This document shows, piece by piece, positions 26,031 through 34,069 of a stretch of DNA of 52,780 bases (position 1 is its first letter; every line of letters starts with the position of its first letter). The notes beneath the pieces are model-generated. The model made no database searches, was not told the origin of the DNA, and saw only the letters and a list, made by a program, of their open reading frames with translations. The position numbers and the translations under genes are program-made. The DNA is from Lentisphaerae bacterium ADurb.Bin082. GTDB taxonomy: Bacteria > Verrucomicrobiota > Lentisphaeria > Oligosphaerales > Oligosphaeraceae. The stretch is taken from positions 1-52,780 of the forward strand of contig MWEG01000125.1 of the NCBI GenBank assembly GCA_002070945.1, read 5' to 3'.

Positions 26031-28466
26031 TCAATCCTTGAAAATGAGGTTGCCATAATTATCAGGATCGCGCCAATTTCCGAGAATGGCCAATTCGGAC
26101 CAGGTTGAGTATTCCTGGGCAGCGCCTTCGACCATGCGGCTGCGGGTCAGATTAAAGCGCCATTCGCCTTTTCCGAGGCCAGTCAGGGGAATGGCTGCCA
26201 GCATCTGCCAGCCGCTTGGGGTCGCCTGGCAACTGATTTCCACGCCAGGATAGGCTTTCCATTGGCTGGGTTGGCTCTCCAGGCAGTTGGTTGCCCATTT
26301 GCCTTCGTCATTGATGACAAACTGCCAGAATGTATTGGTTGCCGGGGCGTAGATGAACAACTCCACATCATTGTCCCGCCAGATATCCTTATCTCCAATC
26401 TGGCGTCCCTTTTTTGTTTTGCTGCCGCTTAACAGCGGTTCCTCTAAATCTGCTCTGACAAAGAGCTTTTCTCCACTGCGCAATACTTTGAAGCTGCCGC
26501 CGGCTCGTAAGCGCGATTTTCGACGGTCGGCGACGTGCAATGGCTGCGCAGCGGCGTTGGCCCAGGCGCTTTCAGAGGGGAAACTGCCTTCCGGCATGGG
26601 GATATTCTGCAGCTCCAACCTGATTTTGCTGCGAAGCTCTTCCTTGTCCATGACTAGGGCGCGTTCCAACTGCATGACATTGAATATCTGCTCGCGCAGC
26701 AGGCGGGCGTGCTTGCTGTAAATCGGATGTCCGGCACAGAGGCTCTCGATTTTCTGAATGCGCTCGTCAATGGCATGCATCTCCTGCCGATGATATACTT
26801 CGCGCCAGGTGTTTTGCTGGAATTCAGGAAAGCTGCCCCTGCCGCCAGACATGCCCAGACAGCCGGGTTTGTCCCGGCGCACGTCGGGATAGTTTTGACG
26901 CCAGAGCTTAATCCAGTTTTCCTCAAAGCGAGCAAAAAGTTCCCGGGCCGGCTCGGCGGCAGGGCCGTAGGCAGCGGCAAAAAATGCCTTCAATTCATCG
27001 TCGACAGACAGACTTTGATCCCACATCAGGCGTCCGGACATATACGTGTCCAGCCATTTATAGGTGAAGGTCAAGGCGTGCATTTCCAGATACATGCCTG
27101 CTGTCAAGGGTTTGATTTTGCGGAGATATTCGTCGGTCAAATGAGGATATGTCTCTGGCGGACCAGGCAGGCGACGGGCAAAGATCATGCATTGGTATGT
27201 CCAGAGCGGCAGATTTTCGGCGCCGACCAGGTCTTTCCAAGTTCGGATCAGTTCGAGATCGCTTTCCAGGCGATTGGGGGTGGCGATCTCCTTGGGGCCG
27301 CTGGTGCAGATGCGCACCCGCACATTATCCGGAATTTTGACCGTTTTCGGCATTTGCATCTTGGGTGGATAAATCAGCGTGGTAATGTATTTTCCGGGAA
27401 ATTTTTCCTTGGCCATTTCGGCGACGGCGACAATCACTTTCCAGACGATTTCGCTGTCATCCGGGCAGGGATGCTGTTCGCGGTAGGCATTGCAGCGGGG
27501 GCATCGGCAGCGTCCGTCGGTGGTGCCATCATTGTCGTGCGGGTCAATCATGAACTCATTTTCATTAAAGAAGGGCCAAGGCCATTTGGATTTCAGGTAG
27601 GGGTTCAATCCTTTCAGGCCGACTGTCTCTGGGCCAAGGCCGGAAAAATAAGCTTCCGCAGCCTTGATCCAGAATTCTGTGACTGCCGGGTCGGTCCAGC
27701 AGAGATAATTGAAATTCCGGGTGCCGTCCTCTCTCATCATGAAACGCTCTGGATAGTCCTGCCAGACGGTTTTCAGCTTAAGGCTGTTTTCACTGTGGCA
27801 GCCATGACCAACGACCGTGCTGCGGTTTGAAAAGCGCAGGCGCAAAGCCCACCTGTAAATGTCGTTGACTGACTGGCAGTATTCCTCCGCATCCGGGAAT
27901 TTGCTCATGAAATTCCATCCTATCGCCGTCAGGCGGTTGGCAAAACTGGGGGAAATGCGTTCCTGCCCCTCGGGCAGCAGCAGTGGCGTCTGCTGAGGGA
28001 TATGAGTGTAGTGCGGCCCAACCCATAAAATTCCGAATTTCTCCAAGAACTGATAGACGCCCAAGAGGGTGCCGCGCTCCTTCTCATCATAGTACAAATG
28101 GAAAGAACTGAGAGGGTTCCGTGAGGGGTTGTCGCGCCCGGCAATGTGGATGGCATTTTTTGCGACGGAAATCAGAAAGCCATCCTCGGGCAGGCCGTCG
28201 ATGGAGAGGCCGGCCTCGATGGCGGCTTTTTCGCCAAGGCAAATGGCCAGTTTTCCGCTGCTTTTTTCAACCAGCGGAAATTCCGCCCCGGATAATTTCC
28301 GCAAATGAGTTTGCAGTTCTTTGGCGGCGCAATGCAAAAGCCAGGGGGATTCTGCCGGCACCACGATTTCGGCCAAGGCCTGCCCATTTTCGGCAAGTTT
28401 GACCTGCGCCAACAGCCAAGGAGCTGCCAGCAAAAACATCAAAAACAGGCGAAATTTCCGTGACAT
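26031..28466 (-). CDS. DUF4838-type exported protein with C-terminal CBM9-like domain
   Basis: An 811-residue protein with a standard signal peptide (FRLFLMFLLAAPWLLAQ) and no lipobox, so periplasmic or secreted. Residues 25-130 form the alpha-glucuronidase-type N-terminal domain (HCAAKELQTHLRKLSGAEFP). The central barrel carries DGRCRCPRCNAYREQHPCP, the Cys element of DUF4838, followed by KYITTLIYPPKM. Residues about 640-800 form a CBM9-like sandwich (KLFVRADLEEPLL, DNDVELFIYAPATNTFWQF). ATG at 28466 follows AAGGAGGG; an upstream start at 28499 is not supported. It sits 69 bases after lacI and 45 before the pseudopilin gene. It is probably a glycan-binding or glycan-cleaving protein controlled by that LacI protein. 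Confidence 0.87.
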   Translation of the reverse strand: MSRKFRLFLMFLLAAPWLLAQVKLAENGQALAEIVVPAESPWLLHCAAKELQTHLRKLSGAEFPLVEKSSGKLAICLGEKAAIEAGLSIDGLPEDGFLISVAKNAIHIAGRDNPSRNPLSSFHLYYDEKERGTLLGVYQFLEKFGILWVGPHYTHIPQQTPLLLPEGQERISPSFANRLTAIGWNFMSKFPDAEEYCQSVNDIYRWALRLRFSNRSTVVGHGCHSENSLKLKTVWQDYPERFMMREDGTRNFNYLCWTDPAVTEFWIKAAEAYFSGLGPETVGLKGLNPYLKSKWPWPFFNENEFMIDPHDNDGTTDGRCRCPRCNAYREQHPCPDDSEIVWKVIVAVAEMAKEKFPGKYITTLIYPPKMQMPKTVKIPDNVRVRICTSGPKEIATPNRLESDLELIRTWKDLVGAENLPLWTYQCMIFARRLPGPPETYPHLTDEYLRKIKPLTAGMYLEMHALTFTYKWLDTYMSGRLMWDQSLSVDDELKAFFAAAYGPAAEPARELFARFEENWIKLWRQNYPDVRRDKPGCLGMSGGRGSFPEFQQNTWREVYHRQEMHAIDERIQKIESLCAGHPIYSKHARLLREQIFNVMQLERALVMDKEELRSKIRLELQNIPMPEGSFPSESAWANAAAQPLHVADRRKSRLRAGGSFKVLRSGEKLFVRADLEEPLLSGSKTKKGRQIGDKDIWRDNDVELFIYAPATNTFWQFVINDEGKWATNCLESQPSQWKAYPGVEISCQATPSGWQMLAAIPLTGLGKGEWRFNLTRSRMVEGAAQEYSTWSELAILGNWRDPDNYGNLIFKD

Positions 28467-28535
28467 TGAACTACCCTCCTTGCTTTGATGGACAACCAAA
28501 GGAACGCTGATGACTTAACCATTGAATCCATGAAG

Positions 28536-29501
28536 TTAGGTTGCGGGCAAACGTTCAGCGGTGGAATCGCGCGGCAGCAGCCGTGCAGGCAGTTGCAGAT
28601 GCTGGGGGACGCTGCGCCCATGAATCAAATCATGCAAGATCTTCAACATTTGGTACCCAATGTCGAAAAACGGCTCTTGCACCGTTGAAAGAGTCGGTGA
28701 ACATGCCTCCGAAAGCTCCAGGCCACCAAAACCCATCACAGAAAAGCTCTCCGGGATAAAAATCCGCTGTTGGTACAACCATTGCAGCAACTGCACACCC
28801 GTGTTGTCAGTGCAGCAGAAAACAGCATCAGGGTCAGATTTGCATAATTCCGGGTAAACGTCAGGACGCTCGGAAAAAATGCGGGGCGTCAAGCCAGCGT
28901 CGCGCATAAATGTCTCGTAGGCGGCACAGCGCGGCGGAACACTGCCCAGACAGGCGATTTTGCGATGCCCCAATTGGTAAAGATGCTCAAGAGCCAAGCA
29001 TGTGGCGCCGGCCTGATCCGTCGAGACAACCGGAACGCCAGGCATCAACACTCCGGTGTTGGCGACAACCGCAGGAATCCGGTAGGGAAGAAAATGCTCG
29101 TCCAACACCGAAAGCTGAGCTTTTTCAAAAGCAACACCTAATAAACCAACAGAACGATACTGACGAACGGAAAGAAGAGAACGGGAAAGGCCCTGACCAT
29201 GATGCAGACTGATGAACTTGATCGTTAAATCGTGTTCCAGAGCTGCTGCGCAAATGCCGTCCAAAATCGGCGGGAAAGCAGTAAAATTGTTCACTATCAC
29301 CGAAACAATATTGCTCTTGCCAGTGACCACCGAACGGGCAAGCTCATTGCGGCAATAACCCAAGTCACGGGCAGTAGACAAAATCCGCTTCCGGGTCGCA
29401 GCACTGAGTTCCTGCGCACGCGGACTGCCACTCAAAACCTGAGATACAGAACAAATGCTGATCCCACAGGCCGCCGAGATGTCCTTTAATGTCACTGCCA
29501 T
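28536..29501 (-). CDS. LacI-family transcriptional regulator
   Basis: The 321-residue repressor has an N-terminal helix-turn-helix (VTLKDISAACGISICSVSQV, then LSGSPRAQELSAATRKRIL and DLGYCRNELARSVVTGKSN with the hinge helix). The sensor core follows: IVSVIVNNFTAFPPILDGI, GATCLALEHLYQLGHRKIACLG, PDAVFCCTDNTGVQLLQWL, FSVMGFGGLELSEACSPTLSTV. ATG at 29501 has AGGAGA upstream. The promoter is readable at 29549-29577, with a LacI-type operator between it and the gene, so autoregulation is likely. It is first in a unit with the DUF4838 and pseudopilin genes. The length is typical. Confidence 0.93.
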   Translation of the reverse strand: MAVTLKDISAACGISICSVSQVLSGSPRAQELSAATRKRILSTARDLGYCRNELARSVVTGKSNIVSVIVNNFTAFPPILDGICAAALEHDLTIKFISLHHGQGLSRSLLSVRQYRSVGLLGVAFEKAQLSVLDEHFLPYRIPAVVANTGVLMPGVPVVSTDQAGATCLALEHLYQLGHRKIACLGSVPPRCAAYETFMRDAGLTPRIFSERPDVYPELCKSDPDAVFCCTDNTGVQLLQWLYQQRIFIPESFSVMGFGGLELSEACSPTLSTVQEPFFDIGYQMLKILHDLIHGRSVPQHLQLPARLLPRDSTAERLPAT

Positions 29502-29521
29502 AACTAAGGTAAATCTCCTAT

Positions 29522-29577
29522 CCTAATCGTTTAGGGGTGGTTTGAAAAAATATATGATGCATTATAGTGAATTGCAA
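29522..29577 (-). promoter_or_regulatory. lacI promoter and operator
   Basis: Read on the minus strand: -35 TTGCAA (29577-29572), 17-base spacer, -10 TATATT (29554-29549), then the palindrome CCTAAACGATTAGG (29535-29522) overlapping the expected transcription start. The operator has the central C-G and flanking AA/TT layout typical of LacI-family sites. The same arrangement, with the same 17-base spacer, is duplicated upstream at 29684-29741, which supports both assignments. Confidence 0.7.
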
Positions 29578-29592
29578 AAATGGGATAATATT

Positions 29593-29662
29593 CTCTTGCC
29601 AGTGGCCCCGAACAAATGTTGTTCTCAAAGGCCACCGAGATGTCCTTTAACGTCACGGCTAT
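29593..29662 (-). pseudogene. Relic of a second lacI gene start
   Basis: On the minus strand from 29662 the sequence reads IAVTLKDISVA, matching the first eleven residues of the LacI protein (MAVTLKDISAA), with the start codon changed from ATG to ATA. After a diverged stretch it jumps to GTTCGG-CCACTGGCAAGAG-AATATT (29613-29590), which matches lacI codons about 57-65 (SVVTGKSNI). The rest of the gene is missing and the functional lacI promoter follows directly. It is a decayed, internally deleted copy. Confidence 0.7.
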
Positions 29663-29683
29663 TGTCAGATAGGCACCCGCCGC

Positions 29684-29741
29684 CCTAATCGTTTAGGGTT
29701 GGTCTTGCAAGTAAGATATAATGCATTATTGGGGATTGCAA
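29684..29741 (-). promoter_or_regulatory. Duplicate (fossil) LacI-type promoter/operator
   Basis: Minus strand: -35 TTGCAA (29741-29736), 17-base spacer, -10 TATCTT (29718-29713), then palindrome CCCTAAACGATTAGGG (29698-29683). It aligns throughout with the functional lacI promoter 160 bases downstream. The palindrome is one base pair longer here than in the functional copy. It precedes the lacI relic and could still serve as an auxiliary operator. Confidence 0.6.
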
Positions 29742-29796
29742 GCAGGATGTCGAAAAATATTTTTTCTTTTCATAGTCGGTCAGTAATGGGCCAGTC

Positions 29797-29930
29797 TTCT
29801 GTAGTGCCTTTACAAGGCACCAGTTTTGGGGCACGTCTATCCCCAGGCTGAAGCCTGGGGATAAGCATGGTTAAGCACCTACGGCGCAAAAGGATGTGGA
29901 CGTTGTGGACATGGTGGACGGCGACTGCGG
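29797..29930. repeat. Composite dispersed repeat, copy R5 (hairpins A and B, then GTGGAC module)
   Basis: Hairpin A (GTGCCTT-tac-AAGGCAC, 29804-29820) and module B (CCCCAGGCTGAAGCCTGGGG, then TAAGCATGGTTAAGC and CTACGGCGCAAA) are followed not by GTCCACT arrays but by GTGGACGTTGTGGACATGGT, GGACGGCGACTGCG. The same replacement module occurs at about 46449-46495. Confidence 0.65.
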
Positions 29931-30008
29931 CATCGTATGCAGAGGGTGTCCAAAAAGGTTTTTAACCACGAAAGGCTTAGGGTGGACTATAGAGTCTACA
30001 ACCTAAAA

Positions 30009-30272
30009 TTTATGTGTCACCCTTACAGGGCTCCAAATCTATGCCATCTCACCCAGGGCTGCACCGGGCCTGGCGGCTCGGCTTACCCTGGGCTTCTAGG
30101 TGTCGCCCTCCGGGCTTTTGCCGCTTTGCGGCTGTGAACGCTATGGACGCTGCTTGTCGTATGTAAGCCTGGCGGCCCAAAGGGCCAGCAACATAAAAGC
30201 CCAGGGTGAGCGTAGCGAAGCCCTGGGTGAGGCGTATAATAATTTTGAGCCCCGCCAGGGGTGACACATAAA
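30009..30272. repeat. 264-bp palindromic element with 14-bp perfect terminal inverted repeats
   Basis: The ends are TTTATGTGTCACCC (30009-30022) and its reverse complement (30259-30272). Inside, CTCACCCAGGGCT (30048-30060) pairs with AGCCCTGGGTGAG (30219-30231), and further GC-rich blocks (GGCCC/GGGCC, GCGG) also pair. The whole piece can fold into a long imperfect hairpin. It has no open frame worth calling. It could be a miniature inverted-repeat element or a compound REP-like cluster. No clear target duplication is seen. It lies in the 870-base gap between lacI and sbcC. Confidence 0.65.
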
Positions 30273-30350
30273 CGCCGTTTTGAAGAAAATCTTTTTTGGA
30301 TGGGGTCTACTACGGTTGGTGACGAATGATGAATGACAAATGCGCCTCAG

Positions 30351-30385
30351 CATTCAGCATTCAACATTCAGCATTCAGCATTCAG
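30351..30385. repeat. Five tandem heptamers CATTCAG
   Basis: Four exact copies and one variant (CATTCAA) at the 3' end of sbcC. The stop codon of that gene (30368-30370) lies inside the array, so the last five residues of SbcC (LNAEC) are encoded by repeat units. A loss or gain of one unit would shift the reading frame at the very end of the protein. Confidence 0.85.
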
Positions 30386-33300
30386 CTTTCCGCCCCCGCG
30401 ACAGCCTGGGCCTGAGATGATGCTTTTGCCTCCGCTTTTTGGAGTGACCTTGATTTGGGTGTTGATGCGGTCCTTGATGGCGCTTACATGCGAGATGACG
30501 CCAATGAGCTTGCCGTCGTGCTGCAAGTTGGCGAGGGTTTCCAGGGCGGTGTCGAGGGCGTCTTCATCCAGGGTGCCGAAGCCTTCGTCCAGGAAGAGTG
30601 AGTCTACGCGGATGTTTCGGCTGGCCATCTGCGCCAGGCCCAAGGCCAGAGCGAGGCTCACGATGAAGCTCTCGCCGCCGGAGAGGTTTTTGGTGGAGCG
30701 GATGTCGCCTGCCTGGTAGTTGTCGATCACATTCAGTTCCAGCAGGGCGTCTTCCGAGCGGATCAGCAGGTAGCGGTCTGTCAATTTTTGCAGCTGGACA
30801 TTGGCATGCCGGATCATGATGTCGAAGGTCAGGCCCTGGGCGAAGTTGCGGTATTTCTTGCCGTCGTGGGAGCCTATCAGCTGGTTAAGGTTTTCCCATC
30901 GGGCGTATTCTGCTTGCTGCCGGTTCAGGCCGTCGATTTTTTCTTGCAGCAGCTGGCGCCGTTCGTCGTTTTCCTTCAGCTTTTGCTGGATAGCGCCGAA
31001 TTCCTGCATCATGCCTTGATGTTTTTCCTGCAAGTCCTGGATGATAGCTGTGAGTTCCTCGTTGCTTTCGCTGGTGATGTTTTTCTGCTGTTCTGCGGCC
31101 AGCTGCTCGCTTTTTTCACGCTCTAAAGCAGCGGCTGCGGCTATCCGGTCGCTGAGCTGACTGGCTTGATCGGCCAGTTGCCCGCGCTCCGGCTCTGGCA
31201 GTCGCGCCGCCAGAAAATCCTGTTCGTCAATGAAGCCAGACTCGGTCAGGCGCACGGCAAAACCAGCGTTGGCAAGGTCCAAGTCTGCCTGGCGCAAGGC
31301 GATGGCCTGGCTGAGTTCTTTCGCCTTGGTTTCCAGCTCGTGCAGACGTTTCTGGGCGTCGTCGACGGTTGTGCGGGCGTTCTCCATGACCTGTTCGGCT
31401 GCCGTCACCTCGTCTGCCAGGCGCTTTTCCTCCTGAGCCGGAATGCGGTCGGCAAATGTTTCTTGGCGTTCATCAAGGAGTGCCTTCAGGTTCTGCTGCA
31501 CCTGCTCACGCTGGCGCTGCAATTCGGCCAGGCTGTTTTCCTGCTTGCTGATCTGGTCAGCCCGGATGCTGGTCTGAGACGTCAGTTCGACGTGTTTCTT
31601 TTCCAGCGCGACGATTTGGTTTGAGTCAGCCACGCGCTGTTTCTGGCGTTGTTCGAGAGTTTTATAGGCGGCATCCAGGGACACGAGGTCCGGGGCGGTG
31701 ACGTTGTATTCCGCCAGTTCGCCTTGTAGAGTGGTCATTGCCTGATCGCAGGATGTCTGGTTTGCGGCAGCCTCCCCTTGCAGCCTGGTCAAGGCGGCAA
31801 GCGTAGTGTCAAGGTCGTTGTTAACGGCCTGGGTCGCTTTGTCATGCTTAGCGACATCGTCGCGTGCCTGGGCAACGCGGGTTTGCGCCTGGCTGTGTTT
31901 TCCCTGCAGGCGGGCCGCCTTCGTCGCGGTTAGCTTGGCTTGCTCATGGAGAGCCTTTTTTTCGCTTTCGAGCTGTCGCAGCGCGTGTTCCAGGTCGGCG
32001 TCCGCGATTGCCTCGGCAGTGAGGCCAAGGCTGGTGCAGCTTGAGGAAATCTTGTCCGCCGTGGCCTTGAGTTTTTCGCCCAGGGCGGTATTTTCCGTTG
32101 TCAGTCGCACCAGGTCTCTGGCGATGATTGCCAGTCGGTTTGTCACCTCGTTGCAGTCGCTTTCAAGCTGTCTCTGGCGCTGCCTTGCTTCGGAAAATTG
32201 TTTTTCGGCATCATCTGCGACTGGGATATTGCCGACGGCGTAGGGGTGGTTGGTGGCGCCGCACAAGGGGCAGGGGAGGCCATCCTGGAGTTTTTGGCGC
32301 TCATCTCCCAGGCTTCTTATGCGTTCCAGCCGCGCCAGGTCAACACGCTTGTCTTCGACCACCTTTTCCTGCGCCTGAATCTCTTCTTGCAGCTTTTGCT
32401 GCTGCCCAGTCGCGGTTGCCTGCTCGTGCCGCAGTTCGGTATCCTTTTGCTTCAACTCGCCGCGGCTCTGCTCAAGTTGTTGTTTTTCCGCCCAGGCGCT
32501 CAAAGCCGTCGTCACCGTGTCCAGTTCAGCTTTGGCCTGGGATTGAAGCTCAATCCACGCAGGCAGGTCTTTGCCATTCAGAACTGCCGCCAGTTCGGCC
32601 TGTTCTTGGGACATGTCAGCCTGAGCCTGCTCGAAGGCTTTCTGAGCCGAGGCCAGTTGGCTTCGGCTGGAGTCAAGGGTGGCTTGCAGGGCCTTGCGCT
32701 TGGTTTCTGCGTCGGTTGCCTCGGTATTTTTCGCTGTCACGCTGGCGGCTAGAGCTTTGATGGCGCTGATGCGTTCGCGGATGCCGGCCAACTGTTCGGT
32801 CAATCGGGCATCGCCAGCGGTCGCCTCCAGGCGGACTCGCAGCTCGTCCATCTGCTTGGACAGCTTCTCCAAGGCCGCCAGGTCGTTTTGCTGCTTTTGC
32901 TGCTGCCCGGCCAGTTCGGCCTCGGCCTGGGCCAGCCTGGCGTCGGCGGCTTGCTGTTCGTTCCTGCGGGCGGCAATGTTGGTGTCGAGGATGCTCACCG
33001 CCCGGATGACCGGCAGCATTTCCGCCTGGCTGGTCTTTTTAGACAGGAGGCTGTCCTGGGCTGCTTTCAGGCTGTCCTGGGCGGCGAGCATGGCCGCCTC
33101 GCTGGCTGGCCGGTCACTTTGGCATTGATTCAGGGCCGCCTGGTCTTCCTTCTGTTCCTTGCGGATGGCGGCAAGGCCAGTGAAATCGGGCGCCAGTCCT
33201 AAAGCCTTGTTGGCTCTTTGCAAGCGTTGACGCTGGGGTGCAAAGGCCTCGGATTCGGCCTGGATTAGCGCCTGGTCTTGCTTGGCGCCCTCCCATTCTT

Positions 33301-34069
33301 GCTGAAGGCGGGAGAGGCCTTCCAGCCAGGCAAGGGCCGTTTTTTTCTGTTCGAGTTGCGCATGCAGCGCTGTCGCCTCTTGCTCCTTTTGCTGTTTTCC
33401 GAGGAGCAGCTCCTGTTCCTCTTCCGCTGAGATGATCGGCATTCCATCAATTTCCACCTGCATGAGTTTCAGGCGGTCTTTTTCGGCGGAAGTGCGTTCA
33501 TGGACTTGTATGGATATGTCACTGTAGATTTTGGTGCCGGTGATTTGCTCCAAAATCGGCGCGCGCTCACTGGCGTTGGCTTGCAGAAAGACGGCAAAGC
33601 CGCCCTGGGCCAGGAGCATGGAACGGGTGAAGCGGTCGAAGTCCATGCCGGTGACTTCTTCCACCTGCTGGGGGACTCCCCGGATGCTGGAGTCGATGAT
33701 GTGGCTAGTTTCGGCATCGGAGATTTCATGCCTTTGGGTTTGCAGCTCGCCGTCAGCTTTGCGGTAGGCTCGCCGTTGCGACCAATGGCAGCGGAAATGG
33801 CCTTTGCCCGTCTTAAACGTCACTTCGGCAAAGCATTCGCCGGTCTGCCGCGACATGATCTGGTTGGAACTCTTCGTGATGGCGTTCAGGCGCGGCGTCA
33901 TGCCGTACAGCGCCAGGCACATCGCATCCAGAATCGTTGATTTGCCTGCGCCGGTCGGGCCGGTGATGGCGAAAATGCCGTTGGACTCGAAATCCGGATG
34001 CGTGAAATCGACTTCCCATTCGCCGACCAGGGAATTGAGGTTGCGGAAACGCACTTGGAGTATTTTCAT
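30368..34069 (-). CDS. sbcC: Exonuclease SbcC (Rad50-like SMC-type ATPase)
   Basis: The 1233-residue protein has an N-terminal ATP-binding lobe with MKILQVRFRNLNSLVGEW and Walker A ITGPTGAGKSTILDAM. RFTRSMLLAQGGFAVFLQA is the SbcC Q-loop region near residue 150. Two very long Gln/Lys/Glu-rich coiled-coil arms surround the zinc hook GLPCPLCGATNHPY near residue 600. The C-terminal lobe has the signature motif NLSGGESFIVSLALALGLAQ and Walker B SLFLDEGFGTLDEDAL, then VISHVSAI. With SbcD it forms the nuclease that opens hairpins and processes DNA ends. ATG at 34069 overlaps the sbcD stop by four bases. The last residues run into a CATTCAG repeat, so the natural C-terminus may be slightly altered. 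Confidence 0.96.
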   Translation of the reverse strand: MKILQVRFRNLNSLVGEWEVDFTHPDFESNGIFAITGPTGAGKSTILDAMCLALYGMTPRLNAITKSSNQIMSRQTGECFAEVTFKTGKGHFRCHWSQRRAYRKADGELQTQRHEISDAETSHIIDSSIRGVPQQVEEVTGMDFDRFTRSMLLAQGGFAVFLQANASERAPILEQITGTKIYSDISIQVHERTSAEKDRLKLMQVEIDGMPIISAEEEQELLLGKQQKEQEATALHAQLEQKKTALAWLEGLSRLQQEWEGAKQDQALIQAESEAFAPQRQRLQRANKALGLAPDFTGLAAIRKEQKEDQAALNQCQSDRPASEAAMLAAQDSLKAAQDSLLSKKTSQAEMLPVIRAVSILDTNIAARRNEQQAADARLAQAEAELAGQQQKQQNDLAALEKLSKQMDELRVRLEATAGDARLTEQLAGIRERISAIKALAASVTAKNTEATDAETKRKALQATLDSSRSQLASAQKAFEQAQADMSQEQAELAAVLNGKDLPAWIELQSQAKAELDTVTTALSAWAEKQQLEQSRGELKQKDTELRHEQATATGQQQKLQEEIQAQEKVVEDKRVDLARLERIRSLGDERQKLQDGLPCPLCGATNHPYAVGNIPVADDAEKQFSEARQRQRQLESDCNEVTNRLAIIARDLVRLTTENTALGEKLKATADKISSSCTSLGLTAEAIADADLEHALRQLESEKKALHEQAKLTATKAARLQGKHSQAQTRVAQARDDVAKHDKATQAVNNDLDTTLAALTRLQGEAAANQTSCDQAMTTLQGELAEYNVTAPDLVSLDAAYKTLEQRQKQRVADSNQIVALEKKHVELTSQTSIRADQISKQENSLAELQRQREQVQQNLKALLDERQETFADRIPAQEEKRLADEVTAAEQVMENARTTVDDAQKRLHELETKAKELSQAIALRQADLDLANAGFAVRLTESGFIDEQDFLAARLPEPERGQLADQASQLSDRIAAAAALEREKSEQLAAEQQKNITSESNEELTAIIQDLQEKHQGMMQEFGAIQQKLKENDERRQLLQEKIDGLNRQQAEYARWENLNQLIGSHDGKKYRNFAQGLTFDIMIRHANVQLQKLTDRYLLIRSEDALLELNVIDNYQAGDIRSTKNLSGGESFIVSLALALGLAQMASRNIRVDSLFLDEGFGTLDEDALDTALETLANLQHDGKLIGVISHVSAIKDRINTQIKVTPKSGGKSIISGPGCRGGGKLNAEC

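Noticed and set aside
29593..29741. Functional second regulator gene
   Set aside because: The start codon is lost and nearly all coding sequence is missing; only promoter, operator and a few codons remain.
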